Assembly: GCA_017354895.1 (NCBI GenBank) | Contig: CP071495.1 | Coordinates: 3,083,001 to 3,147,000, forward strand | Reading direction: 5' to 3' | Origin: Podospora comata | Taxonomy: Eukaryota; Ascomycota; Sordariomycetes; Sordariales; Podosporaceae | DNA length: 64,000 nucleotides | Shown: in pieces, positions 39,608-51,126 of the stretch | Layout: each line of letters begins with the position of its first letter | Numbering within the stretch: position 1 is the first letter of the stretch | The notes under the pieces: generated by a model | Database searches by the model: none | What the model was told of the DNA's origin: nothing | What the model saw: the letters and a program-made list of their open reading frames with translations, nothing else | Translations under genes and position numbers: made by a program

Positions 39608-40308
39608 TCAAGCAGCAACCGCCTCCCTCCTCTCAGCAGCCGGTTTCTTGACCCCCTCCTGCCTCTGCTCTCCAGCAGGCAACTCCGTCCCCGGCACATC
39701 AGGCAACTCCCCCTCCACCACCACCCTACTAGGAGTCTCCTGCTTCTTCTTCTTTGGTTCTCCCAACTCCCTCTCCAACGCAGCCAACTCCTCCTCCACC
39801 TCCTCCTCATCCTGGACACTGATCCTGCCCCCCAACATCTCGCTCACCTCCCTCTGGTACTCGACCTCCTCCGCCGTCTCCCCCATCAGTTTTTCCACCT
39901 TGTCGATCCCGCCCATCTCGGCGTGGATTTCTTTGAGGACTTTTGTCCCCTGCTGCAGCCCGAAGACGACGTCTTTTTGGATGAGTGCGAATTCTACAGA
40001 AGATACCAATTTTTCTAGCTGCTCGAGTTGCTGGTCGGTTTTGGCGAGGAGGGATTCTTGGTATTTCTTTCGGCGGAGGGCGAGGAGGGCGCGGGGACGG
40101 TTGTTTTGGGCGAGGAGGGCGCGGGCGATTTCGGTTTCCCGGGAGGTGAGAAGGGTTATGCGGCGTTGGTATTGGTGGAGGCGGTCGCGTTGGAGTTTGA
40201 GGTCGTAGATTGCTCTGCGGGGAGGGTTAGCGAGTAGATGCGGGAGTGGGAGAGGGTGGAGGGGACGTACTGGTCTTGGGCTGTTATCTTGCTCGAGTTG
40301 CCGCCCAT
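39608..40308 (-). CDS. vps20: ESCRT-III subunit VPS20 (CHMP6)
   Basis: Exons are 40308-40271 and 40214-39608, giving 214 residues; the 56-nt intron has a GTACGT donor and a GCTAAC branch site. The N-terminus MGGNSSKIT is a good N-myristoylation signal, which is the hallmark of Vps20/CHMP6 within the Snf7 family. A basic helical hairpin follows (AIYDLKLQRDRLHQYQRRIT, then SRETEIARALLAQNNRPRALL), then an acidic C-terminal half with EIHAEMGGIDKVEKLMGET and DEEEVEEELAALERELGE. In endosomes Vps20 links ESCRT-II to Snf7 filament nucleation during multivesicular body formation. The gene is divergent from a CUE-domain gene and shares a 673-bp upstream region with it. Length and motif order match the family well. 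Confidence 0.96.
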
Positions 40309-40981
40309 TGTGTCTATTATGGAGGTGTGTGAGGGGGGGTTAGAAGAGGCTATAGTGATGGCGGCAATTATAGGCGGAAAAGGGCTGCCCAGCAGCGATT
40401 GAAACTATCGAAGTGTGTTGTGCTCAAGAATCAAGAATGCGATACTAAACAGCGAATGCGGTTGCTTGGTTGCGTGCGCTCTGGAAGTGAGACGTCACTG
40501 GCGATTGCTTATCGGCAGCGATCAAGTCTGGGGTACAGAGGAGTCGGCTCTTGGCAGCGAGATGGCAGCTCGTGGAGGTAGGGATCGAGGTGCTTGAGAT
40601 TACACTAACGTCTTGTCGCTATGTGTCAAAACTAGAAAGCGAGTTCAACAGCTTGTTTACAATAAACTAATGCCAAACATAGACGCGATGAGGTAAAGCT
40701 CAAATGTACATGGTGACTTTGCAGAGGAGGGAAGGCTTATCGATAACGTCGTCAACCCGTGTGGCTCAGGTGGGTCGCATGAGGGGCTACGTAATCTCGC
40801 TGGCCACCCCCCAAGAGCTCACATGCGACAGCATTCCAAGGGGTCAACTCCCCTGATTCTGGCAATTACAAGAAATTTGGCAGAAATAACTTCCTTGTTC
40901 CTCGTCAAGTCTCAGAAAGAACCGAAGTTTTGAAGGACGCTTCCCATCTCGAGATACACCCACTCGCTCACAACCGGAAAC
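40309..40981. promoter_or_regulatory. Shared upstream region of vps20 and the CUE gene
   Basis: 673 bp between divergent start codons; it should contain both promoters. No ORF or clear motif stands out. Confidence 0.5.
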
Positions 40982-42521
40982 ATGTCTGCTCCAACCGACG
41001 CTGTAAGTGATACGCCGCATTCTCCCAGGGACGGGAGCTCAAAAACGTCCATATCCATGAAACACTTACCCCGGGTGGCTTCATGCCTCCTTCTTTTCTC
41101 GTCTCTCTAAAAGCTTCTTCTAACTATCTACCCGTTCAAGAACAAGGTCCCGCCACAACCGGAATCGCCCACCACCGCAAGACCCCTCGAGATGGACGAC
41201 GACGATATTCAAGAGGCCGGCATCATCAACAACGACGACAACACCACCACCACCACCAGAAATGTCACCACCACTTCAGCCTCAGCAACCTCCCCCGTCG
41301 GCGAGGTTCCTCCCCCGCAGCCACCCCGGCCCGCCGTGAACGAGACGCAGCAGAACCAGCAGATGCTCAAGGAGGCCTTCCCCACCATCGACATGGCCGT
41401 CATCAAGGCGGTCCTGACAGCCAGCCGAGGGCAGATCGAGTCGGCGTTTAATGCACTCCTCGAAATGACGGACCCTGACGCCGTTGCCCAGAACGAGCAA
41501 CCCCCTCCCCAGCCCCCGAGGCCCGTCGCGGCCGCTCACGGACCTACCACCACGGCCCAGGAACAGCTCGAGGCAGATGAGAGATATGCCCGGCAGCTGG
41601 CGGAGCACTTTGAGAATGTCGGTGCCTACGAGGCCAGGACGGCGAACAGAGGGGGTGAGAGAGGTGGCCACCCCGGTCGGGGCGGGGGTCCGGTGCCCCG
41701 CGGAAGGCAGCAGACTGGTCTGCGCCCAAGCCAGGATGAGCGGGAGCATAGTTTTCTTGATGACGATCTTCCCGTCATCAAGGAGCAGTTGAAGAAGGGG
41801 TTTTTGGAGACGCAGACCAAGGTCAACACGTGGTTTACGGACTTCAAGAAGAAGATTGATGAGCATTTTGATGAGCAGGAGGAGGAGCGCCGGCGGGCGG
41901 AGGGGAGCGCCGGCAGCAGCAGCAATCCGCTTGCCGGGGGGAGGCCCACTAGGGATCAGAACCAGACGCGGAGGAGTGCGGATTATGATCGGTATGATGC
42001 TGATCCGGAGCTATTGAGTGATGATTTTGCGGGGATGAAGTTTCACAGCGACGGCAGTAAGTTTATTCTACGGGATTAATCGTGGTCTTGCAATGAGGAC
42101 ACTGACGCATGCTACAGCCCCTGTTCAGAACCAGAGACAGTTTGGCAGCAACGCCAATGTGTTCAGACCACCCCCGCCTTCCAAGTCGCCACGGTCTCAT
42201 GAGGGCAGGAAAGTGGCGTTTAGTGACAAGGTGGAGGACATTGACGCTTACAATGCCTCCCCCAAGGTGAAGGCCCAGGATGCGGCGGCGGCACCGGGTG
42301 GGAGCAAGCCGAGCAAGTGGCAGCCTCTCTCTGCTGTTGAGCCTAACCCGATTGCGGACAATGACCCCTTTAGTCTGGGGGATAGCGACGACGAGAGGGA
42401 GGTCAAGGACAAGAAGGAGATTAAGCTGGAGGATAGTGAAAGGCTGAGACAGGCGACGGCTGATGCCATGGCTGACAGTCTGGTGGATGATAAGACCAAG
42501 GCTGGGAGCGGGAGCAAATAG
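40982..42521 (+). CDS. CUE-domain ubiquitin-binding protein (CUE5-like)
   Basis: Predicted exons are 40982-41002, 41141-42056 and 42118-42521, giving 446 residues. The first exon encodes only MSAPTDA before a GTAAGT donor. Its acceptor is either 41140 (TTCAAG, after a CTAAC branch site, my choice) or 41146, both in frame. Intron 2 (42057-42117) is standard. The second exon opens with QPESPTTARPLEMDDDD, followed by a CUE domain at about residues 79-121 (MLKEAFPTIDMAVIKAVL with the SAFNALLEM end). CUE domains bind monoubiquitin or polyubiquitin; yeast Cue5 is a ubiquitin-Atg8 receptor for aggregate autophagy. The rest is Pro/Arg/Glu-rich with a helical patch near TKVNTWFTDFKKKIDEHF. The CUE assignment is firm, Cue5 orthology is inference and I did not identify a specific Atg8-interacting motif. 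An alternative start at the internal ATG 41192 is possible. Confidence 0.88.
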
Positions 42522-43807
42522 GTGTACGGAGTAGGGATGATTAGCTAGTTTGGAGTTGGGAAGCTGGGAAGTTGGGAAGTTGGGAAGTTTAATTTTGATG
42601 TCATTCTAAGTCTTGGCTACAACAGCTCATCGTGTCAACATTGTTCTTTGTACTGAATGTATGTATGGTATGGTAATTCAATACCTGCCAAAATGCTTCA
42701 ACAAGCATTGCCCCTCGTTTTGACATGCCCCTCACCTGCAGATTTGCCCCGCACTCAACTGGAGCTGTTTCCACGCGAGCTTTCCCGTGCCCATTTTTTG
42801 TTGCATCAGCCTTGCAACGACAAACGGATGCAAGCACATGGCGAGATGGAAGCTTCTCATTGGTTCGTGCTGGAGGTTCGTTGAACATGAAGAGTTACCT
42901 TGGAGTGGTGACCACGCACGCGAGAGGATTTTTTTGTTTTTTTTCTTCTTCAGAGAATCGGAGAGATCATATGACAAGAGATGTGGAAGGCCAGTTTGGG
43001 AATGCCGTTGTTGTCTCGGACATCTCGTATCAGACGGAGCCCCAGGTTCGTCTTCCGATGGCAGCTATGACAGCTCAGCTTTGCAGCTCAGCTTTGCAGC
43101 TCTGTATCTTCTCTCTGAATATATGTATGTAGGTAGCTAGTTTATCTATATGGTCTTATTAGTCAAAACATTGTCATCAGGGTCCCTGACTCGTGGGAGA
43201 CAGTAGGAGAGGGTTTTGTGTACCTTATGCAACTGTCTGACGACCCAAGCCAACACCAAGACATTTGCCCGGGACCCTGGGAATGGGAATGGGAATGGGG
43301 ATGGGAATGAGGGGAGAGGATAAGCCTTTGATCCGGTACTCGTTAGTAGACGATACGGAGGATTCCGCCTGTGGTTGTGGGTGTTGTTGCTGTTGTTGTT
43401 GTTGGACGATACCCGATCTGCCGGGGCGTGAAAGAGACGTGCTAGGCGGATCTTGGCACCCCGATTCCAGCGCCCCCGAAACCCCCTGTGACCGAGATGC
43501 GGCACGCCCACGCCCCCCCTGATAACCGATTGACGGCCCGCCCGTTCTTAGCTACAACTACACTTTGTCTTTCTTCCTCCCACCTTCACCTGCTGTGGTA
43601 CCTAGTAACCAGCAGCCAAAACCCAAACTTGGCAAAACTTTATCTTCGTCACAGGGGCCGTAAATTGGTATTTTGGACTCAGCGAGACGAGACAGCAAAA
43701 AACTTGCAGAAAAGGGAAAGAGTCTTTATATCTGACTGGTCCATCCCACCACAATTACAGGGAGCCCAGCCAGTCCGCCGCCCAACGTCTTTCTCAGCTG
43801 CTATTAC

Positions 43808-43817
43808 TACCTAGGTA
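43808..43817. repeat. TACCTAGGTA palindrome, copy 3
   Basis: A perfect copy about 340 bp upstream of the nuc-2 start codon. Confidence 0.6.
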
Positions 43818-43952
43818 GGTTATCAAAAACGACACCACCACACACACACACCCGGCCCACCCTCCAACCCTTGTCCACACCAACACCGGATCTTATTCCC
43901 CATATCGTTGCTTAGACGAGCAACAACTCCTCACTTTTGTTTTTTCTGAGAC

Positions 43953-43958
43953 CACGTG
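43953..43958. promoter_or_regulatory. CACGTG box upstream of nuc-2
   Basis: A perfect palindromic E-box 201 bp before the nuc-2 start codon. CACGTG is the known core site of the phosphate-responsive bHLH activators Pho4 and NUC-1. That it acts here is inference from position. Confidence 0.45.
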
Positions 43959-44158
43959 CGGGTTGGGTTTTGTCTCTATAAGAAAGTTTCCCCGGAGTTT
44001 TTATTTTTTGGGGCATTGCAAAAAAGACCGAGACGTGAAGTCTGTTGGGTTGGTTGGGGTCACACATACACACACCACACTCACCACCACCACCGTCCAC
44101 CTTGATTCTCACAAAGGGGGTTTTCAAAAGCCTCAAGTCAGAAACTACAACGAACAAG

Positions 44159-47100
44159 ATGAAATTCGGGAAACAGATTCAAAAACGGCAGCTCGAGGTG
44201 CCCGAGTATGCCGCCAGTTTTACGAATTACAAGGCACTCAAGAAGGTATTCCTCACTCGGTCTTACTGTTGAGGTTTGGACATGACTGACGTGAGTTATA
44301 GCTCATCAAAAAACTCTCGGCAACACCAGTCCTCCAGTCTCAGAATGGTGCCACCGGCGTTCAGGCAACCGGCTTTTGTGCTGCCACACCGGGCAGCATC
44401 AGCGGCGGGCTGGAGCACCTCGACTCGCAAGCCGCCCTCCAAGCCAACAAGGCCACATTCTTTTTTCAACTGGTAAAGCTCATCACCCTTTTCCCTACAT
44501 ATTGCCCCCGCCCCCCAGAAGCTGAGTCCGAGTCTAGGAAAGAGAACTAGAAAAAGTCAACGCCTTCTACCTCCAAAAAGAAGCCGAGCTCAAGATCCGG
44601 CTCAAGACGCTCCTCGACAAGAAAAAGGTTCTCCAGTCCCGCCATCAGCAGGGCGGGGGGAACAACCTGTCCCGGCGCTCGGCAAAGTTCACCACCCTGC
44701 AGGAAGGTTTTCAACAATTCGCCAACGACCTCAACAAGCTCCAGCAGTTTGTCGAGATCAACGGGACTGCCTTTTCCAAGATTTTGAAGAAGTGGGACAA
44801 GACGAGCAAGTCCAAGACCAAGGAGCTGTATCTGAGCCGGGCAGTGGAGGTGCAGCCTTTTTTCAACGCGACGGTGATCAGTGAGCTGAGTGATCAGGCC
44901 ACGACGAGCCTGCAGGAGCTGGGGGCGTGGGCGGATGGGGAGAATTTGAGCTTTCAGGAGACGGGGACGACCGCAGGGCATATTGTCAGTAGTCAGCATC
45001 TGCTTGGGACGGACGAGGGGGATGCGGACACGCTGCTGCTTGATACGGTGCTGAGTGGGAATTTGGAGGGGTTGAGGGATTTGCTCGGGCGGATGAGGGC
45101 TGCTGGTGGGGACGAGAGACAGCAGCAGCAGCAGAACATGGTCATGATGGAGCGGGTGACTAGGACTTTTCTCGCGAGCATCAATGAGGGTCCGTTGGAG
45201 GCGCTGCATGTGCTGTTGGAGACGGGGTTGGTGGATATTCAGAGCGAGGATGATATCAACGAGAGGAATTGTCTGCATCAGGCGGCGATATATGGGAACG
45301 GGTTTGTGCTGGAGTATGGGCTTGCTAAGGGGGTGGCGGTGGACCGGACGGATGTTTATGGGCGGGTGCCGTTGCATTATGCGAGCATTCATGGGAGGCT
45401 GGATATGCTGGACAAGTTGCTCGCGGGGGCGCCAGAGACGATCAACTTGATTGATCATGACAACTATACGCCGCTGATTCACTCGATCGTGCATGGGCAT
45501 CTGGAGTGTGTGGGGAGGCTGTTGGAGAGGGAGGCGAGGTTGGATCCGGTGTCGGACACGGATCATGTGCCGTTGAATCTGGCTTGTGAGCATGGGTCGT
45601 TGGCTGTTGCCGAGATGTTGCTGAAGCACGGGGCGAGGATATTGGCTGATGCCGAGGGGCTTTACCCTCAGCATTTGGTGGCTAGGTCGGGCCAGACGCC
45701 CGAGTTGTTGCTGCTGCTCCAGAACTACGGGGCGGATTTGGACCAGATTGACAAGCTGTATGGCTGGACACCGTTGGTACACGCGGCGAGCGAAGGGAAC
45801 GTTCCTTGTCTTCAGGCCCTGTTGAATGTGGGTGCCGACCCAAACATTCTGGACGAAAAGGACCTTCCGGCAATGTACTATGCAGCCTGGGAGGGTCATC
45901 TGGAGTGCATGAAGCTCCTCACGCCGCTCAGCAAAGACAAGACGTCCAGCCCACTGGCACGGCAAGTAGCGGCCCCCTTGGCCCCCATGGCCAGCAGCAG
46001 CGCCCCCATCCCCATGTCTCTCGACGTGGACGCCATCCCGGTCCTCGAGCTCCCACCGCCAATCATCCCACTACGCCGCTACGGCCACAACTTCCTCGAC
46101 AACAAAACCGTCGTCCAAATCAACTTTGACGGCGACCAGCCCCTCGTCTTCTTCCACGACAGCAAATACCCCGCCGCCCGCCTCACCATCTCCTCCAAGG
46201 TTTCGGATGTCATCCCCAAGAACATCATGCTCCCCTTCCAAGAAGACACCCGGCTCGTCTCTTTTCAGATTGACAACCTCGACTCTTTCACCCTAGACTT
46301 TGACGTCTTCCCGGCCTACGGCGCAAAGGTCATCGCCAAAACCGTCGCCCTCCCCAACACATTCCGCGCCTTGCTAAACTCCAACTCGGGCAGCTGCTGC
46401 CTCCCTCTCTTCGACCCCCGCCTCCGCGCGATCGGGCAAATCAGCTTCCACGCCCAGGTCATCAAGCCCTTCCAAGGAAAACCCCTCGAGATAACCGACT
46501 TTGAGACCTACTGGAAGGCAACCTCCCAATTCGACACCCCCTCCATGCCCGCCACCACCCCGGCCATGTCCAACACCACCTTTGTCACCGGGTCCTCTCT
46601 AACCGGCGACTTTGTCCGGATTTATGTCCAGCACACCTCAGATGGCATCCCGGTCCTCTGGCCCCAATGGACGGTCCCTTGCACTGCGGGGATTGACATC
46701 CCCGTGTCGAGGTTAACACTCTCCCAGTTCGGGACTGTAACCGGCCCTTCTCTTGCCGCCGCACTACCAGACGACATCCCCTCTGTCCACAAAATCCTCG
46801 CCTCGGCAGGGGGAACAACACTTCACGAGGCGTTGTCTCTCTTGCCGAAAGGAATGCACGTCAACATCCAGGTTTTATACCCCACACCAGCTGAGCGGGA
46901 GAGGATGCTCCCCCTCACCGGCGCCGGCCACGGCCTCAGTGCTGATCTGAACGCTTTTGTTGATGCCATCTTGACAGTAGTGTTTGACCACGCACGTGCG
47001 CAGAGGAGTGGCCCGGGGAGGGGGGGGAGGAGCGTGGTGTTTAGCAGTTACAATGCTAGCGTTTGCACGGCGCTGAACTGGAAGCAGCCGAACTTTCCGG

Positions 47101-47505
47101 TGTTTTTGTGTAACGATTTGGGGAAGGGGGGGGATGGGGAGGAGGGACAGGGGGTTAGTGTCAAGGATGCGGTGAGGACGGCGCAGAGTAACAACTTGAT
47201 GGGGTTGGTCTGTTGTGAGAGGTTGTTGGTATGTATGCCCCGCCCCAAGATGATGATGATAAAAGATTGTTGACGGTTGGTGATAGGACATGGTGCCTGC
47301 GCTCGTGGATGCGATTAAAAGTCATGGGCTGGCGTTGGTGGTGGATAAATCTGCTGCTGTGAGTGATAGCACCACACCCCCTACAGCAACGGGAGGGGAT
47401 ATCTTTGGTGTTGTTGCCGATCCGTTTCCGAGGTTGCCAAAGGGGGTGGATGGGGTGTTGAAACGGGATGGGATCTTGAAGTTTTGTGAGTCGATTGATG
47501 TTTGA
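44159..47505 (+). CDS. nuc-2: Phosphate-pathway CDK inhibitor NUC-2 / PHO81
   Basis: Exons are 44159-44245, 44302-44472, 44538-47228 and 47287-47505, all joined in phase 0, giving 1055 residues, close to the size of Neurospora NUC-2. An SPX domain at the N-terminus starts MKFGKQIQKRQLEVPEYAAS and includes the Lys-rich helix NDLNKLQQFVEINGTAFSKI, which senses inositol pyrophosphates in this family. Ankyrin repeats follow at about 250-545 (for example GRVPLHYASIHGRLDMLDKL and a WTPLVHAASEGNVPCLQALL unit). A C-terminal region related to glycerophosphodiester phosphodiesterase closes the protein. In fungi it acts upstream of the cyclin/CDK pair PREG/PGOV (Pho80/Pho85): on phosphate starvation it inhibits the kinase, so that NUC-1 (Pho4) can activate phosphate-scavenging genes. 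Low-complexity insertions (QQQQQ near residue 280) are normal for fungal members. Confidence 0.97.
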
Positions 47506-47749
47506 TTTTGAGGTCGTCGTTTTCACACTCTCGTTGGTAACGAATGTTCTTTAGGAGGTATTATTATGCAAGATGTAGAAGGGTTATGTTTTCCATTGTA
47601 GATATAACTTGCGGTTGTAATTACATCTTACTCAAACTTCTTGGATCGAATCTGGGCTTCACTTTTGACGCCACTCGGCTGTTCAGCTCGCGGCAAATCA
47701 ATTATTTTGCAATATTCACAAAATCACACACCCGTGTAATTCAGCCCCC

Positions 47750-50700
47750 CTACCTAAACCCACTCAACCGACCCTCACTCTTCCTCTTCTTCTTCTTCTT
47801 AAACGGGCTCAAACTCTCCCTCACCCTCCCCGCCGCTCCCGCACCAAAACTCTGCCGTCCCCCAAACAACCCCGGCAAAACCTGACTCCTCGTCGGCGGT
47901 ACCTGCTGCTGACTAGGCGTCTGGCTACTTCCCCCACTCACCCCCACCCCCTGCTGGCTTGAACTCTCCCTCCCACCACCACCACCACCCATCCTGTACT
48001 CCCTCCTCAGCGGACTCGTCGGCCTCACCACCCCCTTCCTCGTCGGGCTCCTCAAAAACGCCGCCGGCGACCCCGGCACAACAACCCCCTGACTAAACAC
48101 CAGCTGACTGCTAGGTTGAATACCCGGCAGCAGCTGCTGACTAGCTGATTCCTCCAAAATGGAAGACTCCTCCCCGAAATATCTCTGCGATAACCTCTCC
48201 ACCCGCTGCCGTCTGGCCATCATCTTCTTCAAGCGTTTAGCCTTTCTCTTTTCGGCTTCTATATCTTCCTTGTCCTTCCCAAGGTGCCAGCTTATGTTGT
48301 CCGGGTCGCCGCCCACTTCCCAGGGGGAGATGTCAACCGACAATTCGCCCTTGCGGCTGGACGAGGTGGGGATGGAGCCGTATTTCCTCAGGCGGAGCGC
48401 GACGACGTCTTCTTGTGGCTGTTCATCTTCGGGGTCGGCTGATTGGGAGGGTAGGCGGGATGGTTTGGATGGGCTGGAGGGGGTGGGGGGGAAGGGGGGG
48501 GAGGGGAGAGTTGGTTGGGAGGAGGAGTAGAATGAGAAGGATTGGGATTGGGATTGGGATTGGGATTGGGATTGGGATTGGGATTGGGATTGGCTGTCGT
48601 TGGGGGTTATTAGTGTGCTGCCCCAAGACGGAGGGACGGCCGAAACGGAAATGTTGGAGAGGAACATCTCGGCGGCCATCTTTTGCAGGATGTGGGTCCG
48701 GCGGTTCTTGACTGTTGCCGGCGCTCGTTTGCGAGGCTTGGGGAACAGCTCGCCCAAGTTCTGGGCCATGTCGTCCGGGTTGAAGCCGGGGATCGGACGG
48801 CTTGCTTCGGGAGGATAGAGCCATTCTTCCTCTTCCTGATCGTCTTGCAGTTCTGGTTGTATGTCTGCCCATGTGCGGGCAAGAGTGATGAGTCCATCGT
48901 CTGATTGCTGATGGCTGGGCTTTGCCAACTCAAGACTGGAAACAGTTAGCAGGTGGACATGTTCATATGCAACCAGAAAAGAACCTACACGCTGTGTCTA
49001 GGCATATACCCATCCTCCTTCTCCTTCTCCACAGCCTCTCGAAGGAACCTGAGATCCTGACCAGTAGCCGGCTCAATCTTCTCAAGATGAAGCGTCCGGT
49101 TCCGCCATTCACTAGGATCCATACCCAAACGCAGCCCAACAAGGCTGCAATCGTTGAGCTTCAGCCTCTTGGGTTTCACATCCCCCGAGTCTGGCTCTTC
49201 AATCTTGCGTTTGCCAAGGACAGTGAGCTCATCAAACCCATCTGGAACAACAAGCCTCTTGTGCAGATGTTCCAGTAGCTCCTTCTCGGCATCTCTGCTC
49301 TTACCGCCCCTGTCCAAAACCTCTGGGGCAGGCATCTCGGCGCCTTCATCATCCGACCACACACAAAGCGCGCTGCTAACCTCCATGTCTTGACTGAGAG
49401 TCAAAAACTGAAAGAACCTCATGGACGCATCCCTCAGCCGTTTGCCAGAAGGCGTGATAGTATCCCTCTTCCCCAACTTGCGTTTAACAGGAAGCATGCC
49501 AAGGCCAACGAAATTCGAACGGCTCTTCAACGAGACGACCTCACGATGGTACCCAGTCGTCGTGCCCGATTCCGGCAGGAGAAACCAGAAAATGTTCATC
49601 TCCGTGTCCTGCGCGGACCAAACACAAACGAAACAGGCCGAAACATCATTGACAAACGTCCCAGCCGAAACTTCGATCCGCAGAGTCGGGTCACTGCTGT
49701 CTTTTTGGTGCGGACATATCGCGAGAAAGTCGGGTTTGACTGTTCCATCAGCCCCCTTCTTGGCCGCAATCCACAGTAGACTCTTGTTCGTCAAGACAAA
49801 GAACTGTCCAGGGTCCAGTCGAGCGGGAGCAACTTCCATGACGCGCTGATGATCGATTCCAAACGATGGAAGAGCCACAGGATGTGAATTCTGTGACTCG
49901 ATGTCAAACAAATGCAGAGCCTGGTCGGTGTTCAAAAGGAGAAAGGGTCGCCTTGGGTGCTCAAGCTCATCGGAGCTCGACTCATCGGCCTCGACCTCCA
50001 AGTAGACAACCCTGTGGGGCTTGTCCAAGCTTGTCGACGAGCTCGGCAATTTAGGTATGGAGCCTGCCAGCATGTTGCCGCACATCGTCAGAACTGGCGT
50101 CAAGCTTTTTGGTCGATTATCCCGGCGCCCCGTGATGTCCCATATGCTCCAGTAGCCGCACTGGTCGATAATAACAAGCTGGGGTATGTTTCGATCCGGC
50201 CCACGGATGAAGCACACATCTGTCTGTGGGCTGCCACCAGTTTGGCTTATTGGTATCGTCGCCAGGGGATTGATAAATATCTGAGAGGTAGGGCTCGATG
50301 TTGTCGCCAGGCCAGGGGTAGGCATGGGCAAGTCCCGGACTTCTGGCTCACATATCGTGGTCGAGCTTTCTTTCTGAACTAAAAGCCAGCGAATCATGTC
50401 GACGCTTTTCCCCTGCTTGTTCTTGCTGCCGCTTGCATTGATAGCAAACTTGACCAAAGAAATCGGGGTCGCATCCTGACACCACTCTCCCTCGAATCTG
50501 GCATCGGGTGCCTTGGTACACGCCGTCACATCAGCCTCCTCCCAAACCCACTCTTCTCGAGCGAGGCTGATCAAACGAAGCACATTTCCAGAGACTCCAG
50601 ACGACACAGCCATGACCGAAATCGTTGCGTCGCCATTGCGTCCGGTCCTCACATCTGCGATTTCACCAACGGAAAAGAGAGAAGTTGTCGACACAGGTGA

Positions 50701-51126
50701 AGCTTCGGTGCTGTCTTTGGCGCTGGCGATCTCCTCCATAAATAGACCTTCGAGCGCATCCTCGGTGATGGAAGCCTCGGGAAGAAATTCCGTCAGCCAG
50801 TTCCCTTGCGCCCTGGCGATTCTCCACGGGCCCCCCAAGTTGGACTGAGGAGCAGCAACTTTACTCGGAGGACACCACTGGCTGAAGGGCGTCACTTGCT
50901 GAAAGTTGGGAGCTGTATTCGTTAGTCAAAGCGGCAAAATTTTCTCGGGGGCCTGCCAAAACTCACTCTCATCCTCGACGCGATTCTTGCGCAGTTCACC
51001 AAAAGCACCATCCCGCTGAGCGGGCATATAACTCAACCGTCCAACCACACCATCAGTATGGTGTCTTCGATTCGCATTCACCCTCGACTTCCCAGCCGAG
51101 TGGCCAGTCCCGCGCTTTTCATCCAT
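47750..51126 (-). CDS. rrn6: RNA polymerase I initiation factor RRN6-like
   Basis: Exons are 51126-50967, 50912-49010 and 48935-47750, giving 1082 residues. Intron 50913-50966 (54 nt) has GTGAGT and CTAAC; intron 48936-49009 (74 nt) has GTATAT, GCTAAC and TTCCAG. Chosen this way all three exons are in frame. The N-terminus has GRLSYMPAQRDGAFGELRKN and PFSQWCPPSK, matching the opening of Rrn6 family proteins. The middle looks like a beta-propeller with strands such as PQLVIIDQCGYWSIWDITGR. The C-terminal third is Ser/Gln/Pro-rich with an SQ dipeptide run, a Lys/Arg-rich MMARRQRVERLSQRYFGEE segment and a basic end KKKKKRKSEGRLSGFR. Rrn6 is part of the yeast core factor, which recruits RNA polymerase I to the rDNA promoter. 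The gene converges on nuc-2 (244 bp apart) and is divergent from spc25. Confidence 0.92.
48537..48594 (+). repeat. Hexanucleotide repeat inside rrn6
   Basis: About nine tandem GGATTG units. On the coding (minus) strand they encode an (SQ)n dipeptide run of roughly nine repeats in the disordered C-terminal third of RRN6. As a 6-bp unit it can expand or contract without breaking the frame. Confidence 0.95.

Larger units (their letters stand above)
42522..44158. other. Upstream region of nuc-2
   Basis: About 1.6 kb without a supported gene. It holds small tandems (GGGAAGTT near 42558-42590; AGCTCAGCTTTGC near 43074-43100), a GGGAAT run (about 43279-43310), a perfect TACCTAGGTA palindrome (43808-43817) and a CACGTG box (43953-43958). 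Confidence 0.6.

Noticed and set aside
39543-40208. A 221-codon plus-strand frame over vps20
   Set aside because: It is the antisense of the VPS20 coding sequence, whose minus-strand frame carries clear family motifs.
41192-42079. Start of the CUE protein at the internal ATG 41192
   Set aside because: The upstream ATG at 40982 with a textbook GTAAGT donor joins in frame to a plausible leader; the internal start remains possible but is less supported.
44547-45965. A 472-codon minus-strand frame under nuc-2
   Set aside because: It is antisense to the SPX-ankyrin coding sequence and has no motif of its own; GC-rich third positions keep it open.
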